This document shows positions 33,103-42,593 of a stretch of DNA of 44,788 nucleotides, one piece after another. The position numbers and the translations under genes are program-made. The stretch's first letter is position 1; every line of letters starts with the position of its first letter. The notes beneath the pieces were generated by a model. That model searched no databases and had not been told where the DNA came from. It saw nothing but the letters and a program-made list of their open reading frames with translations. The DNA comes from Pseudomonas fluorescens (lineage in GTDB: Bacteria; Pseudomonadota; Gammaproteobacteria; Pseudomonadales; Pseudomonadaceae), in contig NZ_JAGGOF010000020.1 of assembly GCF_018614775.1 (NCBI RefSeq), positions 1 through 44,788 on the forward strand, read 5' to 3'.

Positions 33103-34644
33103 TCAGACCGGCTCCAACGTCTTCTCGAACACCGCCACCCCCTCCAGATCCCGCAACACTACGCTCATCGCCCCGCTCTGGCCGTCGATGTTCACCTCGC
33201 CGAAGAACTGGTAACCGGCAAACGGCGAGGCGTTCTGGGTCGCGGGCGCCTTCTGGAACACCACTTCCGGGCCGAAGGTCTTGTCCAGGGCGTTGGGCCC
33301 GAAGCTGCCGGCGTTCAACGGCCCGGCGACGAACTCCCAGAACGGTTCGAAATCCTGGAACGCGGCCTGTTCCGGGTGATAGTGATGGGCCGCGCAATAA
33401 TGGACATCGGCGGTGAGCCAGACGTAGTTGCGCACTTGATGCTTGCGCAGGAAGCCGAGCAGTTCGGCGATTTCCACTTCACGGCCCTGGGCCGGGCCAG
33501 GGTCACCGTTGGCGACCGCCTCCCAGCGCGGCACGCCGGGGCTGACCTCGCCGTCGGGCACGCCAAGGCCGATGGGCATGTCGGCGGCGATGACTTTCCA
33601 TTGGGCGCGGGATTGCTTCAATTCGCGCTTGAGCCAATTCAATTGCTCGCGACCGAGAAACGGCTTGGCCGCGCCGAGGTTGGCATCGTTGGCTTCGCGG
33701 TAGCTGCGCATGTCGAGTACGAACACGTCCAGCATCGGCCCGTAACTCAACTTGCGATAGATCCGTCCGCCCTGGTCGGCCTTCTGCAAACGCATCGGCG
33801 CGTACTCCAGCCAAGCCTGTCGCGCACGCCCCACCAGGCGCTGGATATCCTTGGTCTGGTAACGCTCATCCAGCTGCTTGCCCGGCGACCAGTTGTTGAC
33901 CACTTCGTGGTCGTCCCATTGCCAGATCTGCGGCACCTCGGCGTTGAAGCGCCGCACGTTCTCGTCCATCAGGTTGTAGCGGTAGTTGCCGCGATACTCG
34001 TCGAGGGTCTCGGCGACCTTGCTCTTGGCTTCGGTGGTGAGGTTGCGCCAGACGCGCCCGCCTTCCGTGGTGAGTTGCGCCGGCACCGGGCCGTCGGCAT
34101 AGATGGTGTCGCCGCTGTGGATGAAGAAATCCGGCAGGCGCAGGCGCATGGCTTCGTAGATGCGCATGCCGCCAATGTCAGGGTTGATGCCGAAGCCCTG
34201 GCCCACGGTGTCGCCGCTCCAGACAAAACGGATGTTGCGCTTGAACTGCGGCACGCTGCGCAAGTGGCCGAACCAGGGTTCGCTGGCGACACCGCTCTGA
34301 GCGTCTTCGAAGCGTACCCGGTAGAAAATCGCCTGGTCGGGCGGCAGGCCGGTGAGTTCGACCCGGGCGGTGAAATCGCTGCGGCTGTCGGCCAGCGGCG
34401 AGACGAAACGGCGCGGATTGCGGAAATGGCTGCGGGTGTCCCACTCCACTACCATCCGCGCCGGACGGTCGCAACGGCTCCAGATCATCGCCCGGTCGCC
34501 CTGCAAGTCACCGGACTGGACACCGTCGGTGAGCAGCGGACGGTCCTTGACCGAAGCCATCACCGCCGGCGCCAACCCCGGCAACAACAACCCCGCCCCC
34601 ACCGCCTGGATAACACGGCGACGGCCCTGGTCGAATTCGCTCAT
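33103..34644 (-). CDS. phoD: PhoD-family alkaline phosphatase/phosphodiesterase
   Basis: A 513-aa exported metallo-phosphoesterase of the PhoD type. The N-terminus has a twin-arginine motif (GRRRVIQAVG, residues 7-16) before a hydrophobic segment to about residue 30, so it is a Tat substrate folded in the cytoplasm. An N-terminal Fn3-like domain (LLTDGVQSGDLQGDRAMIWSR) is followed by the metal-binding motifs WSGDTVGQG, HSGDTIYADGP, WDDHEVVNNW and DVHYCAAHHY. The enzyme would release phosphate from phosphomonoesters or phosphodiesters in the periplasm or outside. It stands alone between REP elements; I see no clear Pho box in the 200 bases upstream. Confidence 0.88.
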   Translation of the reverse strand: MSEFDQGRRRVIQAVGAGLLLPGLAPAVMASVKDRPLLTDGVQSGDLQGDRAMIWSRCDRPARMVVEWDTRSHFRNPRRFVSPLADSRSDFTARVELTGLPPDQAIFYRVRFEDAQSGVASEPWFGHLRSVPQFKRNIRFVWSGDTVGQGFGINPDIGGMRIYEAMRLRLPDFFIHSGDTIYADGPVPAQLTTEGGRVWRNLTTEAKSKVAETLDEYRGNYRYNLMDENVRRFNAEVPQIWQWDDHEVVNNWSPGKQLDERYQTKDIQRLVGRARQAWLEYAPMRLQKADQGGRIYRKLSYGPMLDVFVLDMRSYREANDANLGAAKPFLGREQLNWLKRELKQSRAQWKVIAADMPIGLGVPDGEVSPGVPRWEAVANGDPGPAQGREVEIAELLGFLRKHQVRNYVWLTADVHYCAAHHYHPEQAAFQDFEPFWEFVAGPLNAGSFGPNALDKTFGPEVVFQKAPATQNASPFAGYQFFGEVNIDGQSGAMSVVLRDLEGVAVFEKTLEPV

Positions 34645-34735
34645 GGACTTTCCCTCAAATGGGAAAACTAGAGCATGGCCGTGTTAACCGCATGTGACAA
34701 CAATCGCACGAACAACCCAAAACAACTGTGGGAGC

Positions 34736-34817
34736 GAGCCTGCTCGCGATGGCGGAGTGGCAGATAACAGCGTTGTTGGCTGATACACCGCTATCGCGAG
34801 CAGGCTCGCTCCCACAA
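34736..34817. repeat. REP doublet (REPIN), TGTGGGAGCG family
   Basis: CTGTGGGAGCGAGCCTGCTCGCG and its inverted partner CGCGAGCAGGCTCGCTCCCACA enclose a short spacer between phoD and fruA. Confidence 0.9.
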
Positions 34818-34842
34818 GGGATTTCGTTATTTCCAAAACTGC

Positions 34843-36585
34843 TCAGGCTTTCGCAGGCTCCAGCGCCATCTCCGCCACTTCAGGCCGCTTGAGCAACGCA
34901 TACGCCACACCCGTTACCAGGCTCCCCGCCACGATCGCCAGCAAATACAGCAGCGCATGGTTGATGGCGTTGGGGATCAGCATCACGAACAGCCCGCCGT
35001 GGGGGGCCATGAGCTTGCAGCCGAAGTACATCGACAGCGCACCCGTCAATGCACCACCGGCGATGCTGGCCGGGATCACGCGCAGCGGGTCCTTGGCGGC
35101 GAATGGAATCGCACCTTCGGAGATGAAGCACAACCCCAGCACCAGCGCCGCCTTACCGGCCTCGCGCTCGGTCTGGGCAAACTTGCGGCGGGCGATGAAG
35201 GTGGCGATGCCCAGGCCAATCGGCGGCACCATGCCGGCCGCCATGGTCGCGGCCATCGGCGCATAACTTTGCGAAGCCAGCAGGCCCACCGAAAACGCAT
35301 AGGCGGCCTTGTTGATCGGCCCGCCGAGGTCGACGCACATCATCGCCCCCAGCAGCACACCCAATAGAATCGCGTTGGTGGTACCCATGCTGTCGAGGAA
35401 ATGGGTCAAGCCTTCGAGCATGCCCGCCACCGGTTTGCCGACGATGTAAATCATCACCAGACCGGTGAACAGGCTCGCCAGCAACGGAATGATCAGGATC
35501 GGCTTGAGCGCTTCCAGGCTCTGGGGCAGACGCGCGTAGCGGTTGATCGCCTGGGCCGCGTAACCGGCCAGGAATCCGGCAATGATCCCGCCGATGAAAC
35601 CGGCGCCCAGGGTGCTCGCCAGCAACCCGCCAATCATCCCCGGCGCCAGGCCCGGACGGTCGGCGATGGAATAGGCGATGTAACCGGCCAACAGCGGCAC
35701 CATCAACTTGAACGCGGTGTCGCCGCCAATCTGCATCAGCGCCGCCGCCAGCGTGCCGGGCTCCTTGAACGCCGTGATGCCGAACACAAACGACAGCGCA
35801 ATCAGCAATCCCCCCGCCACCACCATCGGCAGCATGAACGACACCCCGGTCAGCAGGTGCTTGTAGACCCCGGTTTTTTCCGACTTGGCCGGGCCCGCGG
35901 CGCCGCTCGCAGCGCTTTCCTGACGGCCTTCGGCAAGCGCCTTGTTCAGCGTGGCTTCGGCCTGCTTCAAGGCGATACCGGTGCCGCAGCGGTAGATTTT
36001 CTTGCCGGCGAAACGCTCGGTAGAGACCTCGATGTCGGTGGCGAGCAACACCACGTCGGCCTCGGCGATGGTCTCGGCGCTCAGCGGGTTGCGTGCGCCC
36101 ACCGAACCCTGGGTTTCCACTTGCAGGTCATAACCGAGTTTCTTCGCCGCCTGTTGCAACGCCTCGGCGGCCATGAAGGTGTGGGCGACGCCGGTCGGGC
36201 AAGCGGTAATGGCGACCAGGCGCGGCGTCCGTTCGGCCGAAGCGGCAGGCGCCTCCTCCAGCACCTCCGACGCGGCAAACACCGTGGCTTCTTCAGCGCC
36301 ACGGCGCAGCAGCGAATCGACGTCTTGCAGGGCCTGGGCCGGGGTGCTGCGGAACAGGCGCTTGCCGACGAACCGCGACATATCCACCGGGCCGCTGGCC
36401 ACCAGCAAGACCCACTCGGCTGCCTCTAAGGTCGCCGCCGACAACTGGCGTTCCGGATGGGCCACGTCATGCACTTCGACACTGGTGCTCCAACCCTGGC
36501 GCTGCGCTGCCGCGTCCAGCAGGCGGGCGCACAACACACTGGTGACCATGCCGTTCGGGCAGGCCGTCACAATGGCTAATTTCAT
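34843..36585 (-). CDS. fruA: fructose PTS transporter, EIIB'BC
   Basis: A 580-aa inner-membrane permease that takes up fructose and phosphorylates it to fructose-1-phosphate. The domains in order are a duplicated EIIB' (residues 1-100, ITACP-like motif TACPNG, Cys9), EIIB (about 120-220, active-site Cys129 in ITACPTGVAHTF) and EIIC (about 240-575) with many hydrophobic helices and the conserved GGPINKAAYAF stretch. It is the third gene of fruB-fruK-fruA; the gap to fruK is 14 bases. Full length and intact. The ATG at 36585 starts MKLAIVTACPNG, consistent with the EIIB' fold. Confidence 0.95.
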   Translation of the reverse strand: MKLAIVTACPNGMVTSVLCARLLDAAAQRQGWSTSVEVHDVAHPERQLSAATLEAAEWVLLVASGPVDMSRFVGKRLFRSTPAQALQDVDSLLRRGAEEATVFAASEVLEEAPAASAERTPRLVAITACPTGVAHTFMAAEALQQAAKKLGYDLQVETQGSVGARNPLSAETIAEADVVLLATDIEVSTERFAGKKIYRCGTGIALKQAEATLNKALAEGRQESAASGAAGPAKSEKTGVYKHLLTGVSFMLPMVVAGGLLIALSFVFGITAFKEPGTLAAALMQIGGDTAFKLMVPLLAGYIAYSIADRPGLAPGMIGGLLASTLGAGFIGGIIAGFLAGYAAQAINRYARLPQSLEALKPILIIPLLASLFTGLVMIYIVGKPVAGMLEGLTHFLDSMGTTNAILLGVLLGAMMCVDLGGPINKAAYAFSVGLLASQSYAPMAATMAAGMVPPIGLGIATFIARRKFAQTEREAGKAALVLGLCFISEGAIPFAAKDPLRVIPASIAGGALTGALSMYFGCKLMAPHGGLFVMLIPNAINHALLYLLAIVAGSLVTGVAYALLKRPEVAEMALEPAKA

Positions 36586-36599
36586 TCTTGCGAACCCTC

Positions 36600-37541
36600 T
36601 TATTGTTCTGTCAGGGGGCGCACGCGCACGCCCTGTTCGAGCGACGCCAGCAGCGCGGTGTCGCGGATGCCAAAACCGATCTGGGTGACCGCCATGGCCG
36701 CGATGGCGGTGGCGGTGCGCAGGGTTTGCTCCGGTGCGTGTGCACCGAGCAACCCGTGCAGCATGCCGGCCAGCAACGAGTCCCCGGCGCCCACGGTGCT
36801 GGCGACGCTGACCTTGGGCGGCGAGGCGTGCAGGGCCGAGCCAACGCTGAACCAGTTCACACCGTCGGCGCCATGGGAAATCACCACATGGTCGATGCCC
36901 TGACTGTGCAGGCGCTGCGCCGCTTGTGCCTGGGCCACCTCACTCACCACTTCGCAACCCAGTGCATCGGCCAGCTCTTCGGTGTTCGGCTTGATCAGCC
37001 ACGGCCCCGCCGCCAGTGCGACGCGCAAGGCTTCGCCACTGGTGTCGAGGGCGACGTTCAGGCCAAGTGTTTTCAAGCGGGTGATCAACGCCTGCAACCA
37101 GTGCGGGCTGACGCCCCGGGGCAAGCTGCCCGCCACCACCACCGCGTCGTGGCCGGGAGCAATCTGCTCCAGTCGCTCCAGCAAGGCTTGCTGCGCGGCT
37201 TCGTCGACCACCGGGCCGGGACCGTTCAGGTCGGTGATGCGTCCGTCCTGTTCGGCCAGCTTGATGTTGCTGCGGGTTTCGCCGGGCACGCGGATAAAAG
37301 CGTCGACGAAACCACGCTGGGCAAACAGCGCCTCGAACGCCTGGGCGTTGTCTGCACCGAGAAAACCGCTGACCGTCACCGTGTGGCCGAGGTCGGCCAG
37401 CACCTGGGCGACGTTCACGCCCTTGCCAGCGGCGTGGGTGTGCATGCCGTCGCTACGGTTGACCTGGCCCGGTTCCAGGCGCGCCAGTTCCACCGTGAGG
37501 TCGAGCGCCGGGTTGAGGGTCAGGGTAAGAATCTTCGCCAT
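36600..37541 (-). CDS. fruK: 1-phosphofructokinase
   Basis: A 313-aa PfkB-family kinase that converts fructose-1-phosphate to fructose-1,6-bisphosphate with ATP. It shows the family N-terminus ILTLTLNPALDLTVEL, the GKGVNVAQVLADLG sugar-site motif and the C-terminal ATP/catalytic motif TVGAGDSLLAGML with the catalytic Asp. Its ATG follows the fruB stop without a gap, so the two are coupled. Confidence 0.96.
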   Translation of the reverse strand: MAKILTLTLNPALDLTVELARLEPGQVNRSDGMHTHAAGKGVNVAQVLADLGHTVTVSGFLGADNAQAFEALFAQRGFVDAFIRVPGETRSNIKLAEQDGRITDLNGPGPVVDEAAQQALLERLEQIAPGHDAVVVAGSLPRGVSPHWLQALITRLKTLGLNVALDTSGEALRVALAAGPWLIKPNTEELADALGCEVVSEVAQAQAAQRLHSQGIDHVVISHGADGVNWFSVGSALHASPPKVSVASTVGAGDSLLAGMLHGLLGAHAPEQTLRTATAIAAMAVTQIGFGIRDTALLASLEQGVRVRPLTEQ

Positions 37542-40406
37542 TTACAGCGCCTCCACTAATGCGCGCACGTCGTCGGCGCTGCCCACCGTCAGCGCTTCTT
37601 GGGCCAGGGTCTGTATCTGCGCAAGGTTCAGTTCGCGGACCCGCGCCTTGACCTCGGCAATGCTGCGGGCCGAAACGCTCAGTTCATCCACGCCCAGGCC
37701 CACCAACACCGGCACCGCCAATGGGTCGGCCGCCAGTTCACCGCACACGCCAACCCATTTGCCATGGGCATGGGCGGCGCGCACGGTGATGTCGATCAGT
37801 TGCAGCACCGCCGGGTGCAAGCCATCGGCCTGGGCCGACAGGGTGGGATGACCTCGGTCGATGGCCAGGGTGTATTGGGTCAGGTCGTTGGTGCCGACGC
37901 TGAAGAAGTCGACTTCCTTGGCGAGTACCGGCGCCAGCAACGCGGCGGACGGCACCTCGATCATGATCCCCAGTTGCAGGTCCGCCACCGGAATTTCCAG
38001 GCGCAGGCGTTCGGTCATGGCCCGGGCCTGGCGCCACTCATCGACGCTGCCGACCATCGGGAACATGATCCGCAACGGACGGCTGTCCGCCGAGCGCAGC
38101 AGGGCCCGCAGTTGCGCTTCCATGATCTGCGGGCGTTGCAAGGTCAGGCGGATGCCGCGCACGCCAAGGAACGGGTTTTCTTCTTTCGCGATCGGCCAGT
38201 ACGGCAACGGTTTGTCACCGCCGACATCCAGGGTGCGCACCACCAGGGGCCGACCGGCGAGGCCATCGAGCACTTTGCGGTATTCCGCTTCCTGGGTCGC
38301 TTCGTCCGGCGCCTGGTTGTGGGCCATGAAGATCAGTTCGGTACGCAACAGGCCAATGCCTTCGGCGCCCTGCTCCACCGCACTGGTGACACCGGCGCTT
38401 TCGCCGATGTTGGCGAACACTTCCACGGCGTGGCCGTCACGGGTCAGCGCCGGTTGGTGGCGCTGTTCGGCGGCGAGCTTGAGGCGTTGCTCGCGGGTAT
38501 CGCGCTCCTCCTTGGCCCGTTGCAAGGTGGCGGCATCCGGCTCCACGTGCAGGCGACCGCGCTGGCCGTCCAGCAGCAGGGACGTGCCCGGCGCCAGCAG
38601 CAACACCGATGCACCGGCGCCCACCAGCGCCGGAATGCCCAAGGCGCGGGCAACGATGGCGCTGTGGGCGGTGGCGCCGCCGCGTGCGGTCAGGATCCCC
38701 GCCACGCGGGCCGGGTCCAGGCGCGCCACGTCGGACGGACCGACTTCGTCCATCACCAGAATGTACGGTTGCTCGGGTTCGTTCGGGGTTTCGACGCCAC
38801 ACAACTGCGCCAGCACTCGACGGCCGACGTCCCGCAGGTCGGCCGCGCGCTCGGCAAGCAGGGCGTCCTGCAAGGCTTCCTGTTCTTTCGCAGCGGCCTC
38901 GATTACGCCCATCCACGCCGCTTGCGCACTCTCACCGAGCTTCAAACGGGTGTCGACTTCGTCCGTCAGCTCGGGGTCGTCGAGCATTTCCTGGTGGGTA
39001 ATGAAGATTTCGCGAATGGCCTTGGCCTTGGCGCGCTGGATCAGGCCTTCAATATCGCGGCGCACCTGGTTCAAGGCGTTTTGCAGGCGCTCGCGCTCGA
39101 TGGCGGCCGACTCGCCGCGCAGTGGATAGTCGATGGCTTGCTGCACCTGCACGTGGGCCGGGCCGATAGCGATCCCCGGAGCAGCCGGCACCGCCTGGAT
39201 CAGGCTGCCGGCTTCGGGGGCCAGCACCACGGTGGCGATTTCGGCGATCGGGTTTTCCTGGGGCGCGCTCGGTGGCGGCAACGGTTCGACTTCTTCGCCC
39301 AGGCCCTCTTCGACGGCCGCCAGCAACGCCGGCAAGGCATCGGCGGCGATGCTCGGTTCGGCGATGAATTCCAGGACCTGGCCGCGACGGGCGCCCAGGC
39401 TCAACAACTTGCTCAGACTCTTGACCGACACGGCGCTGTCCTGGCCGTCGACGATGCGCACGCGGATCTCGCCGTCGAAGCTTTTCGCCAGTTGCGCGAG
39501 GATCTTCGCCGGGCGCGCATGCAGGCCATGGGCATTGGCCAGGCCGATGCGCGCGCTCGGCCAGTCGGCGGGCAATTCACCACCGAGCACTTCCAGCACC
39601 TTGCGGCTGCTGGTGGCGCGGCCCAGTTCGTGGCCGCGGCCTTCGATCAGCAACGCGCAAAGCCTTTCCAGCAAGCTCTGGTGGGCCTCGCCGAGGCTGG
39701 CGAGGCAGAACAGGCCGCTCAGCGGTTGGCCAAGGTAGCGAATCGGTTTGTCCGGGGTGACAAAGGCCAGGCCCGGACGCTTGACGGTCTGCTCGCTGTG
39801 CAGCCACCACAGGCCATCGCCCAGGGGCAACGCCTCGACCTGCTGCAAAATGCCGGCAAAGCCATTGCTCACGCAGTCGGCCTGGCGCAACAGGCGGGCG
39901 CCGCGCCAGACCAGCTCTTCGAAATCGTCCGCCGACACACCCAGGCCGATCATCTGCGCGTCCAGCGCCAATTCCTGCGGCGCGCCTTGCAGCAGCTTCA
40001 ACAACGCTTCGGCAGAACCGGCGCGGCGCAGGGCCTGGCCCAGATCCGTCTCGCCGAGGGCACGGGTCAGCAATTGCAGGAGGCGCAGGTGCTCGTCGGA
40101 TTTGGCCGCGATGCCGATGGCCAGGTAGACAATCTGTCCGTCGCCCCAGTCCACGCCTTCCGGAAATTGCAGCAGGCGCACGCCGGTCGAGTAGACCAGG
40201 TCGCGGGTTTGCGGCGTGCCGTGGGGAATGGCGATACCTTGGCCAAGAAAAGTCGAGCCCTGGGCTTCGCGGGCCTGCAAGCCGGCGAGATAGCCGTCAG
40301 CCACCAAGCCATCGGCCACCAGTTTGTCCGCAAGCAATTGCAACGCAGCGTCTTTATCCACAGCGGTCTGGGCCATGGATATCTGCTCTAGAGTGAGCTC
40401 GAGCAT
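37542..40406 (-). CDS. fruB: fructose PTS phosphotransferase FruB: EIIA-HPr-EI fusion
   Basis: A 954-aa cytoplasmic multiphosphoryl transfer protein that moves phosphate from PEP to FruA. EIIA occupies about residues 1-145, with active His62 in IPHGT; a middle EIIA-like region (about 150-265) has no evident active histidine; HPr lies at about 285-370, with active His296 in GLHARPA; Enzyme I at about 400-954, with active His581 in GGATAHSAI, plus FFSVGTNDLTQY and GVCGELAADP near the C-terminus. One gene thus supplies the whole soluble fructose chain. The ATG at 40406 has AAAAAGGAGAAGG upstream and starts MLELTLEQIS; a longer frame to 40508 is unsupported. It is the first gene of the operon, under the FruR site at 40539-40550. 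Confidence 0.95.
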   Translation of the reverse strand: MLELTLEQISMAQTAVDKDAALQLLADKLVADGLVADGYLAGLQAREAQGSTFLGQGIAIPHGTPQTRDLVYSTGVRLLQFPEGVDWGDGQIVYLAIGIAAKSDEHLRLLQLLTRALGETDLGQALRRAGSAEALLKLLQGAPQELALDAQMIGLGVSADDFEELVWRGARLLRQADCVSNGFAGILQQVEALPLGDGLWWLHSEQTVKRPGLAFVTPDKPIRYLGQPLSGLFCLASLGEAHQSLLERLCALLIEGRGHELGRATSSRKVLEVLGGELPADWPSARIGLANAHGLHARPAKILAQLAKSFDGEIRVRIVDGQDSAVSVKSLSKLLSLGARRGQVLEFIAEPSIAADALPALLAAVEEGLGEEVEPLPPPSAPQENPIAEIATVVLAPEAGSLIQAVPAAPGIAIGPAHVQVQQAIDYPLRGESAAIERERLQNALNQVRRDIEGLIQRAKAKAIREIFITHQEMLDDPELTDEVDTRLKLGESAQAAWMGVIEAAAKEQEALQDALLAERAADLRDVGRRVLAQLCGVETPNEPEQPYILVMDEVGPSDVARLDPARVAGILTARGGATAHSAIVARALGIPALVGAGASVLLLAPGTSLLLDGQRGRLHVEPDAATLQRAKEERDTREQRLKLAAEQRHQPALTRDGHAVEVFANIGESAGVTSAVEQGAEGIGLLRTELIFMAHNQAPDEATQEAEYRKVLDGLAGRPLVVRTLDVGGDKPLPYWPIAKEENPFLGVRGIRLTLQRPQIMEAQLRALLRSADSRPLRIMFPMVGSVDEWRQARAMTERLRLEIPVADLQLGIMIEVPSAALLAPVLAKEVDFFSVGTNDLTQYTLAIDRGHPTLSAQADGLHPAVLQLIDITVRAAHAHGKWVGVCGELAADPLAVPVLVGLGVDELSVSARSIAEVKARVRELNLAQIQTLAQEALTVGSADDVRALVEAL

Positions 40407-40538
40407 GCCTTCTCCTTTTTGGCGTCCGGTTGGCGCCAGGTATTGTTTTGAATGAATCAGCTTAGCGTCCCAGGACGGTTTTTGGCGGTATCGCGGCAGC
40501 GCGGCCAAAAATCCTGCTAGCCTTGAAAATACGCTTGC

Positions 40539-40550
40539 TGAAACGTTTAA
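40539..40550 (-). promoter_or_regulatory. FruR/Cra operator TTAAACGTTTCA
   Basis: On the minus strand the sequence is TTAAACGTTTCA, identical to the Cra/FruR site described in the fruB promoter of P. putida as I recall it. It lies 132 bases before the fruB start and 145 bases before fruR, in the divergent region. FruR is expected to repress from here and to be released by fructose-1-phosphate. Confidence 0.8.
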
Positions 40551-40694
40551 TCTAGAAAGATTGGCACGTTACTCGATAATCTCTCATCCTTGAAGTGCAA
40601 CTTGTCGTAAGCCTTCGGGCGGTGTCCTTCAGCGTGAATCGGGTAGGATGTCCCTTATTGTCGGGCCTGACTCGAAAAAACAAGGAAAACCGGG

Positions 40695-41690
40695 TTGAAA
40701 CTCAGTGATATCGCCCAGCTCGCTGGTGTGTCCGTGACCACCGCCAGCTACGTCATCAACGGCAAGGCCGAGCAACAACGCATCAGCAACGCGACCGTCG
40801 AGCGGGTGCGGGCAGTGGTCGAGGAGCATGGCTTCACGCCCAATCCCCAGGCCGCCGGGCTACGCAGCCGGCACACGCGCACCCTGGGCTTCATCCTGCC
40901 CGACCTGGAAAACCCCAGTTACGCACGCATCGCCAAGCTCCTGGAGCAAGGGGCGCGGGCGCGGGGCTATCAGCTATTGATTGCCAGCTCCGACGATGCC
41001 CCCGACAGTGAACGGCAATTATTGCAGCTGTTCCGTGCCCGGCGCTGCGATGCGTTGATCGTTGCCAGTTGCCTGCCGGCCGGCGACGACAGTTACCAGC
41101 AATTGCAGGCCAAGGGTATCCCGATCATCGCCATCGACCGGGTGATGGAGCCCACGCAGTTCTGCTCGGTGATCAGCGATGACCGCCAGGCCAGCCTGCA
41201 ACTGACCCGCAGCCTGCTGGAGACCCAGCCTCGACAGATCGCCCTGATCAGCGCCCGCCCCGAACTGAGCATCAGCCAGGAACGGACCGCAGGCTTTCGC
41301 GACGCGTTGGCCGGGTTCGAGGGCCAGGTGTTGGTCGAGCACGGCGAGTCTTTCAGCCGTGAATGCGGCCGCCAGTTGATGGATGACATGCTCGCGCGCC
41401 TGGGGCACCTTCCCGATGCGCTGGTCACCACCTCCTACGTGCTGCTGCAGGGGGTGTTCGACGCCCTGCACGACTTTCCGCTGAAGTCGCGGCCACTGCG
41501 CCTGGGCACGTTTGGCGACACACAACTGCTGGACTTCCTGCCGCTGCCGGTCAACGCCATGTCCCAGCAGCATCAACTGATCGCCGAAAAGGCCCTGGAA
41601 CTGGCGTTGGCGGCCATCGAAAACGATGACTACCAACCGGGCGTGCAGGCCATCGCCCGGACATTCAAGCAGCGCATTCATCAGGGCTGA
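40695..41690 (+). CDS. fruR: fructose operon regulator FruR/Cra (LacI family)
   Basis: A 331-aa LacI-family repressor. The N-terminal helix-turn-helix reads LSDIAQLAGVSVTTASYVIN (residues 3-22), followed by the hinge region and a periplasmic-binding-like effector domain (TLGFILPDLENPSYARIAKLLE; IIAIDRVME). The start is TTG at 40695, with AAGGAAA 8 bases upstream; no ATG or GTG fits the conserved MKLSDIAQLAG N-terminus. In pseudomonads the effector is fructose-1-phosphate. It is divergent from fruB and followed 3 bases later by tatD, so tatD is probably read on the same transcript. Confidence 0.93.
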   Translation: MKLSDIAQLAGVSVTTASYVINGKAEQQRISNATVERVRAVVEEHGFTPNPQAAGLRSRHTRTLGFILPDLENPSYARIAKLLEQGARARGYQLLIASSDDAPDSERQLLQLFRARRCDALIVASCLPAGDDSYQQLQAKGIPIIAIDRVMEPTQFCSVISDDRQASLQLTRSLLETQPRQIALISARPELSISQERTAGFRDALAGFEGQVLVEHGESFSRECGRQLMDDMLARLGHLPDALVTTSYVLLQGVFDALHDFPLKSRPLRLGTFGDTQLLDFLPLPVNAMSQQHQLIAEKALELALAAIENDDYQPGVQAIARTFKQRIHQG

Positions 41691-41693
41691 CCC

Positions 41694-42470
41694 ATGCAGC
41701 TGATCGACACCCACACCCACCTGGATTTCCCGGACTTCGACGCGGACCGCCCGGCACTGCTCGCCGCAAGCCGCGCCTCGGGCGTCCGGCAGATGGTGGT
41801 GCTGGGGGTGTATCGGGGCAATTGGCAGCGGGTCTGGGACCTGGTGCAAAGCGACCCGGACCTGCACGCAGCACTGGGCCTGCACCCGGTGTACCTCGAC
41901 CAGCATCGCCCCGAAGACATCACCCACCTGCGCGACTGGCTGACCCGCTTGGCCGGGCATCGGCAATTGTGTGCGGTAGGGGAAATCGGCCTGGATTACT
42001 ACCTCGAGACGCTGGACCGTGAACGCCAGCAAGCACTGTTCGAGGCGCAGCTGCAATTGGCGGCAGACTTCGACCTGCCGGCGCTGATCCACGTGCGCCG
42101 CAGCCACGCCGCCGTGATCGCCACCCTCAAGCGCCTGGGAACCCGGCGCGCCGGAATCATCCATGCCTTCGCCGGCAGCCTTGAAGAAGCCCGCGAATAC
42201 ATCAAGCTCGGCTTCAAACTCGGCCTCGGCGGCGCCGCCACCTGGCCCCAGGCCCTGCGCATGCACCGGGTATTGGCAAAACTGCCGCTGGAGGCGGTGG
42301 TGCTGGAAACCGACTCACCGGATATGGCCCCCGCAATGTTCCCCGGCCAGCGCAACAGCCCCGCGCACCTGCCGGCGATTTGCGAGGCATTGGCCGGGAT
42401 CATGGCGGTGAGTCCGGAGCAGCTGGCCGAAGCCAGTACGGCTAATGCCCGTCAACTGTTCAATTGGTGA
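41694..42470 (+). CDS. TatD-family metal-dependent deoxyribonuclease
   Basis: A 258-aa TIM-barrel hydrolase of the TatD/YcfH/YjjV type. Metal ligands are visible: His7 and His9 in DTHTHLDF, Glu97 in GEIGLDYY, His133 in LIHVRRSH, His157 in IIHAFAGS and Asp207 in ETDSPDM. Members act as 3'-5' DNases or in D-aminoacyl-tRNA quality control. The start is 3 bases after fruR and no ribosome-binding site of its own is strong, suggesting coupling. Among TatD paralogues it looks YjjV-like, but I do not assign a symbol. Confidence 0.88.
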   Translation: MQLIDTHTHLDFPDFDADRPALLAASRASGVRQMVVLGVYRGNWQRVWDLVQSDPDLHAALGLHPVYLDQHRPEDITHLRDWLTRLAGHRQLCAVGEIGLDYYLETLDRERQQALFEAQLQLAADFDLPALIHVRRSHAAVIATLKRLGTRRAGIIHAFAGSLEEAREYIKLGFKLGLGGAATWPQALRMHRVLAKLPLEAVVLETDSPDMAPAMFPGQRNSPAHLPAICEALAGIMAVSPEQLAEASTANARQLFNW

Positions 42471-42479
42471 GCATCCCCG

Positions 42480-42574
42480 CTGTGGGAGCGGGCTTGCTCG
42501 CAAAAGCGGCGGCACATTCAGCGCTCATTCAAGCTGAACCACCGCCATCGCGAGCAGGCTCGCTCCCACAGGGG
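42480..42574. repeat. REP doublet (REPIN), TGTGGGAGCG family
   Basis: CTGTGGGAGCGGGCTTGCTCGC and its inverted partner CGCGAGCAGGCTCGCTCCCACAG, with a spacer of about 50 bases, lie between convergent tatD and the chemoreceptor gene. Confidence 0.9.
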
Positions 42575-42593
42575 CCCGGCAGTGAGCACATGA

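Noticed and set aside
37599..40391. A 930-codon open frame on the plus strand across fruB
   Set aside because: Antisense shadow of a well-defined PTS gene; its His/Gln/Arg-rich translation has no recognisable domain and its ends follow the fruB frame.
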